From positions 1,823,772 to 1,887,771 of the forward strand of contig NZ_WTYS01000001.1 of assembly GCF_009827545.1 (NCBI RefSeq): DNA of 64,000 nt, given 5' to 3'. The position numbers and the translations under genes were made by a program. This DNA is from Pontixanthobacter gangjinensis (GTDB taxonomy: Bacteria; Pseudomonadota; Alphaproteobacteria; Sphingomonadales; Sphingomonadaceae). Positions 60,716-64,000 of the stretch are shown piece after piece. The number at the start of each line of letters is the position of its first letter. Within the stretch, counting starts at the first letter, position 1. The notes below the pieces were generated by a model. The model was not told where the DNA came from, searched no databases, and worked only from the letters and a program-made list of their open reading frames with translations.

Positions 60716-63046
60716 ATGAGGCAAAAAGAACTCCGACTTGCTCTGATTTGTTACGGCGGAGTCAGCCTAGCGGTTTACATGCACGGCGTGACCAAAGAGG
60801 TCTGGAAGCTCGCCAAAGCAAGCCGAGCATTTCACGCAGACGAGGCCCGTTCCGAAGGCGTGCAAGGCGTTTATCGCGATATGCTCGAATGCATCGAAAA
60901 AGACCACGGCCTGAAATTGCGTGTACTGCCTGATATCCTGACAGGAGCGAGCGCAGGCGGTATCAACGCAGTATATCTCGCTCAGGCAATCCATTCAGGG
61001 CAATCGTTGGAACCGCTGACAGAGCTTTGGCTCGAATGCGCTGACGTTGACCGCTTGGTTCATCCTGACGCACGGCCGATGTGGCGCTTTGCCAAGTTCT
61101 GGGCGCAACCTTTTGCAAGCTGGCTGCTGAAGCGACCGGGCAATGCGGTATCGGAGAGCGTTGCACCCGAAACCCGCGCTGAGGTGCGGCGGAAGGTTTC
61201 TCACTTGGTCCGCGGGCGGTGGTTCGAGCCACCTTTTTCGGGGCTCGGGTTTTCTAAATTGCTTCACAGCGCGTTGACCGCAATGGAAAAAGCACCATTG
61301 GAAAAACCACTGCTGCCACCGGGTCATCCGATTGATTTGATGGTCACCGCGACAGATTTTCGCGGTCATGTAGAGATGCTCCGGCTCAACAGCCCGGCCA
61401 TTGTAGAGGAAAGCGAACACCGGCTGCCGGTCAGCTTTAGCGCGAACGTGCCGAGCGAACCCGGTCAGCCCCTGGCCAATCCCCTCGAATTAACTTTCGC
61501 CGCCAGAGCCACAGCAAGTTTTCCCGGTGCCTTCCCGCCTTTGCAACTTCAAGAGATTGACAGTCTAAAGAAAGCCCGCGGCACTGAATGGGCAAATAGA
61601 GAAAACTTCTGCCAGCGAATTATGCCAGTGCATTGCAAAAATGGTGTCACAGAGAGCGTCGCCTTAATTGATGGTTCGGTGCTGATTAATGCGCCATTCG
61701 GGGCGGCAATGAACGCGCTAAAGGGTAGGCCTGCACAGCGTGAGGTGGATAGACGGTTTGTATATATTGATCCCCGCCCAGACCGGTTTGATGCAGCAGA
61801 CGAGAAACTAAAAAAACCGGTTGGATTCTTCGCGGCCATATTCGGCTCACTTTCCGCCATTCCGCGTGAGCAACCCATCCGCGATAATTTGGAAGAATTG
61901 GAAGAGCAGTCACGCGAGGCGCAAACTTTGCGCAGGATGGTGATGGCACTTCGGCCCGAAGTCGAACGCAATGTCGAAAAGCTGTTTGGACGCACGTTGT
62001 TCCTCAATGGCCCAACACCTAAACGCTTGGCCGGATGGCGAAATAAAGCCCAACAAGCGGCCGCCATCGGCAGCGGTTTCGCGTTCAGTTCTTACGCCCA
62101 GGCGAAATTTACCGGTATCGTCGAGGAGCTCGCCCAGATCACCTTTGACGCGGCCACAGAATTGGGGTTGCCAGATCGGGCACCAATAAGCGCTGCTTTG
62201 TTTGCGGAATTGGACCGCCGGGGCCTCAACATTCTGTCTGGCGAGAATGGGCGTGCAAGCGAGGCTGCAATTAATTTCTTCCGCGCGCATGATCTCGGTT
62301 TCCGGATCAGGCGGTTACGCTTGCTAGCACGCCGACTTGCCCGCGATTGGGAAGCAGATCCGGATATTCCGGATGAGGCTTTAGAAGCTGCGCGCAAGAC
62401 AATATACGACATCCTTGCATTGTATTTTGAACAAGAGAAACCTCACAATTTGGGGGAAGAGTTTCCTGCTCTGGCAGCGAATGTCTTGCAGGAACCCGGG
62501 CCGGTCTTGCACCTCTTGGCCCAACGGCGCTTGCTTGAGGAAACCGATCAAAGAGCAGAGGAAATGCTCTCAAAATCGCTTGAATCCATGCCGGAAGACC
62601 TGCGCCGCAGAATGCTGCTGACTTACCTCGGTTTCCCATTTTATGACGTCGCGACGTTTCCGCTGGTACGGAACAAGGGTCTCACAGAGTTCGACCCGGT
62701 CAAGGTGGACCGAATTTCGCCTGACGATGCGAGGTCAATTCGAGACGGGGGCACTAGCGCCACCTTGCGCGGCACGGAATTCTACAATTTCGGCGCATTT
62801 TTCAGCCGCGCCTACCGGGAAAACGATTATCTTTGGGGCCGGCTCCATGGGGCCGAGCGAATGATTGATTTGATCTGTTCCACCCTCGATGCTCACCAAT
62901 TTGAAGGTCATGAGGGCGTCCATCAAATCCAGCGGTTCAAGCGGCAGGCATTTCTAGCCGTTCTGGATGAAGAGGAAGACCGGCTGACCGCCGATCCTCG
63001 CTTGCTCAGCCAGATACGCTCGGAAGTTCTTGAACGCCTGGGTTAA
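60716..63046 (+). CDS. Patatin-like phospholipase with DUF3376-type C-terminal region
   Basis: This 776-residue protein has the patatin serine hydrolase core: the oxyanion loop GGVSLAVYMHGV (14-25), the nucleophile S79 in GASAGG and the catalytic Asp D319 in LIDGSVL. ARATASFPGAFPP (263-275) is typical of the family. Residues about 340-776 are a long helical region like DUF3376. Patatin-like lipases cleave acyl groups from lipids; substrate and cellular site are unknown and no signal peptide is seen. It diverges from radA and ends 4 bases inside the dnaJ end. Confidence 0.87.
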   Translation: MRQKELRLALICYGGVSLAVYMHGVTKEVWKLAKASRAFHADEARSEGVQGVYRDMLECIEKDHGLKLRVLPDILTGASAGGINAVYLAQAIHSGQSLEPLTELWLECADVDRLVHPDARPMWRFAKFWAQPFASWLLKRPGNAVSESVAPETRAEVRRKVSHLVRGRWFEPPFSGLGFSKLLHSALTAMEKAPLEKPLLPPGHPIDLMVTATDFRGHVEMLRLNSPAIVEESEHRLPVSFSANVPSEPGQPLANPLELTFAARATASFPGAFPPLQLQEIDSLKKARGTEWANRENFCQRIMPVHCKNGVTESVALIDGSVLINAPFGAAMNALKGRPAQREVDRRFVYIDPRPDRFDAADEKLKKPVGFFAAIFGSLSAIPREQPIRDNLEELEEQSREAQTLRRMVMALRPEVERNVEKLFGRTLFLNGPTPKRLAGWRNKAQQAAAIGSGFAFSSYAQAKFTGIVEELAQITFDAATELGLPDRAPISAALFAELDRRGLNILSGENGRASEAAINFFRAHDLGFRIRRLRLLARRLARDWEADPDIPDEALEAARKTIYDILALYFEQEKPHNLGEEFPALAANVLQEPGPVLHLLAQRRLLEETDQRAEEMLSKSLESMPEDLRRRMLLTYLGFPFYDVATFPLVRNKGLTEFDPVKVDRISPDDARSIRDGGTSATLRGTEFYNFGAFFSRAYRENDYLWGRLHGAERMIDLICSTLDAHQFEGHEGVHQIQRFKRQAFLAVLDEEEDRLTADPRLLSQIRSEVLERLG

Positions 63047-64000
63047 GCGCCAAAAACGTCTTTTAGCTTGTCGAAGAAGCCCCGGCTTTCCGGGCATTCA
63101 TCACCGGTTTCCGTGTCGCGGAATTGCTGAAGAATTTCCTTCTGCGCTTTGCTTAGTTTGGTCGGAGTTTCGACCGCAATTTCAACTACCAGATCACCTC
63201 GGCCGCGACCTTGCAGCACGGGCATACCTGCACCGCGCACACGCAATTGCTTGCCAGATTGGATGCCTGCGGGAATATCGACCGAGTTGGTCTCTCCATC
63301 AAGGTCGGGAATTTCAACACATCCGCCAAGCGCCGCGGTGGAAAAACTGATCGGAACGCGCGTGAGCAATGTTGTGCCCTCTCGTTCGAATACAGAATGT
63401 TCCTTAATATGAATGAAGATGTACAGATCGCCAGCTGGCGCCCCGCGCGGCCCCGCTTCGCCCTTGCCTGACAGCCTGATCCGTGTCCCTGTATCAACAC
63501 CTGGTGGAATCTCGACTTCGAGCGCCTGCGCCTGATCGGAGCGGCCCTCGCCTCGGCAGTCATCGCACGGTTTTTCGATGACTTCGCCGCGCCCGTTGCA
63601 GTTTGGGCATGGGCGTTCGACCACAAAGAAACCCTGTTTTGCACGAACTTTGCCGTGGCCATTGCACAAATTGCAGCCGCGAGTGCCAGTGCCCGGCTGC
63701 GCGCCTGAACCGCTGCAAGTCTCACAGCTTTGGGAAACTTCAATTTCGATTTCGGTCTTTTTGCCGTGGAATGCATCACCAAGGTCGATCTGCATGTCAT
63801 AGCGCAGATCTGCCCCCCGGCGTGGCTGTTGCCGGCCGCCACCGCCGCCAAATGCGCTGCCGAAGATTGTTTCGAAGATATCGCCGATATCGCCAAAATC
63901 ACCCTGCTGGCCTTGGCCTCCACCACCCATTCCCTGTTGGAATGCCTCATGGCCGAAACGGTCATATGCCGCGCGCTTTTGTGGGTCTTTCAGACAATCA
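63043..64000 (-). CDS. dnaJ: Chaperone DnaJ, 5' end outside the window
   Basis: Partial: the N-terminal J-domain start lies past 64000. What is seen begins near its end (LKDPQKRAAYDRFG), followed by the Gly/Phe-rich region. The zinc domain carries four CxxCxGxG repeats (CETCSGSG, CNLCNGHG, CPNCNGRG, CDDCRGEG), then the client-binding barrel and the C-terminal dimerisation part. It is the DnaK co-chaperone; dnaK is presumably upstream, outside the window. Confidence 0.95.
   Translation of the reverse strand, partial: DCLKDPQKRAAYDRFGHEAFQQGMGGGGQGQQGDFGDIGDIFETIFGSAFGGGGGRQQPRRGADLRYDMQIDLGDAFHGKKTEIEIEVSQSCETCSGSGAQPGTGTRGCNLCNGHGKVRAKQGFFVVERPCPNCNGRGEVIEKPCDDCRGEGRSDQAQALEVEIPPGVDTGTRIRLSGKGEAGPRGAPAGDLYIFIHIKEHSVFEREGTTLLTRVPISFSTAALGGCVEIPDLDGETNSVDIPAGIQSGKQLRVRGAGMPVLQGRGRGDLVVEIAVETPTKLSKAQKEILQQFRDTETGDECPESRGFFDKLKDVFGA

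Noticed and set aside
61549-62067. 172-codon minus-strand frame in the patatin gene
   Set aside because: Shadow frame; the sense strand encodes a continuous patatin-family protein.
1-64000. CRISPR arrays, insertion sequences, prophage or toxin-antitoxin islands
   Set aside because: No regularly spaced repeats, transposase or integrase signatures or phage genes were found. The RatA-like protein is a COQ10-type START protein without a linked antitoxin.

Overview
The window looks like a chromosomal core segment of an alphaproteobacterium of the order Sphingomonadales, most likely Erythrobacteraceae. The evidence is a lipoyl domain fused to pyruvate dehydrogenase E1 beta, a dusB-ntrB-ntrC-ntrY-ntrX-hfq-hflX block, a fused ispDF, an archaeal-type prolyl-tRNA synthetase, PhaR and a two-domain Hfq. 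Hand-counted GC is about 55-58% in most genes. No phage, insertion sequence, CRISPR array or resistance island is visible, and one tRNA gene was found. The genus call is an inference.

Layout. 0-2.5 kb: pdhA-pdhB. 2.6-8.3 kb (minus): six overlapping TadE/TadG-type pilus genes with two unusual tails. 8.5-15.4 kb: a phytoene-synthase-like protein, an EF-hand protein, trmFO, a lysoplasmalogenase, a TauD-type dioxygenase and gyrA. 15.7-19.5 kb: a secreted TPR protein, then an sbtA / PII-like / carbonic anhydrase bicarbonate operon. 19.7-23.2 kb: lipA, a COQ10/RatA protein, cinA, a small secreted protein and ispDF. 23.3-32.5 kb: dusB, the two Ntr two-component systems, double-domain hfq and hflX. 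32.5-41.6 kb (minus): a tightly coupled run mltB-rlpA-dac-tmk-holB-metG-tatD-MBL-small membrane protein-mazG. 41.7 kb: tRNA-Ser(UGA). 41.8-47 kb (minus): aceF, an XRE-thioesterase fusion, lpd, a class IV aminotransferase and a sulfotransferase-like gene. 47.2-60.6 kb: a universal stress protein gene, then minus-strand rnr, an M28 peptidase, a DUF805 protein, proS, phaR, alr, a secreted protein, an MFS carrier, a degenerate IscU, cvpA and radA. 60.7-64 kb: a patatin-family protein and the 3' part of dnaJ.

How the genes work together. Both halves of the pyruvate dehydrogenase complex are present but about 41 kb apart (E1 at the left end, E2/E3 near 44-47 kb), and lipA supplies the lipoyl cofactor they need. 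The NtrBC and NtrYX systems sit directly before Hfq, giving a compact transcriptional and post-transcriptional control block. The mltB-to-mazG run mixes wall remodelling (MltB, RlpA, PBP5-type Dac) with nucleotide and replication functions (Tmk, HolB, MazG) and is translationally coupled almost throughout.

Most worth a second look: the tandem Hfq with asymmetric RNA-binding faces; the XRE-hotdog fusion inside the pdh operon, lying within a roughly 1 kb GC-rich patch; the TadE/TadG cluster with a repeat tail and a beta-helix-like tail and no core Tad machinery nearby; the SbtA/PII/carbonic anhydrase cassette; degenerate RlpA and IscU paralogues; and a 54-residue membrane protein coupled to a metallo-hydrolase gene.
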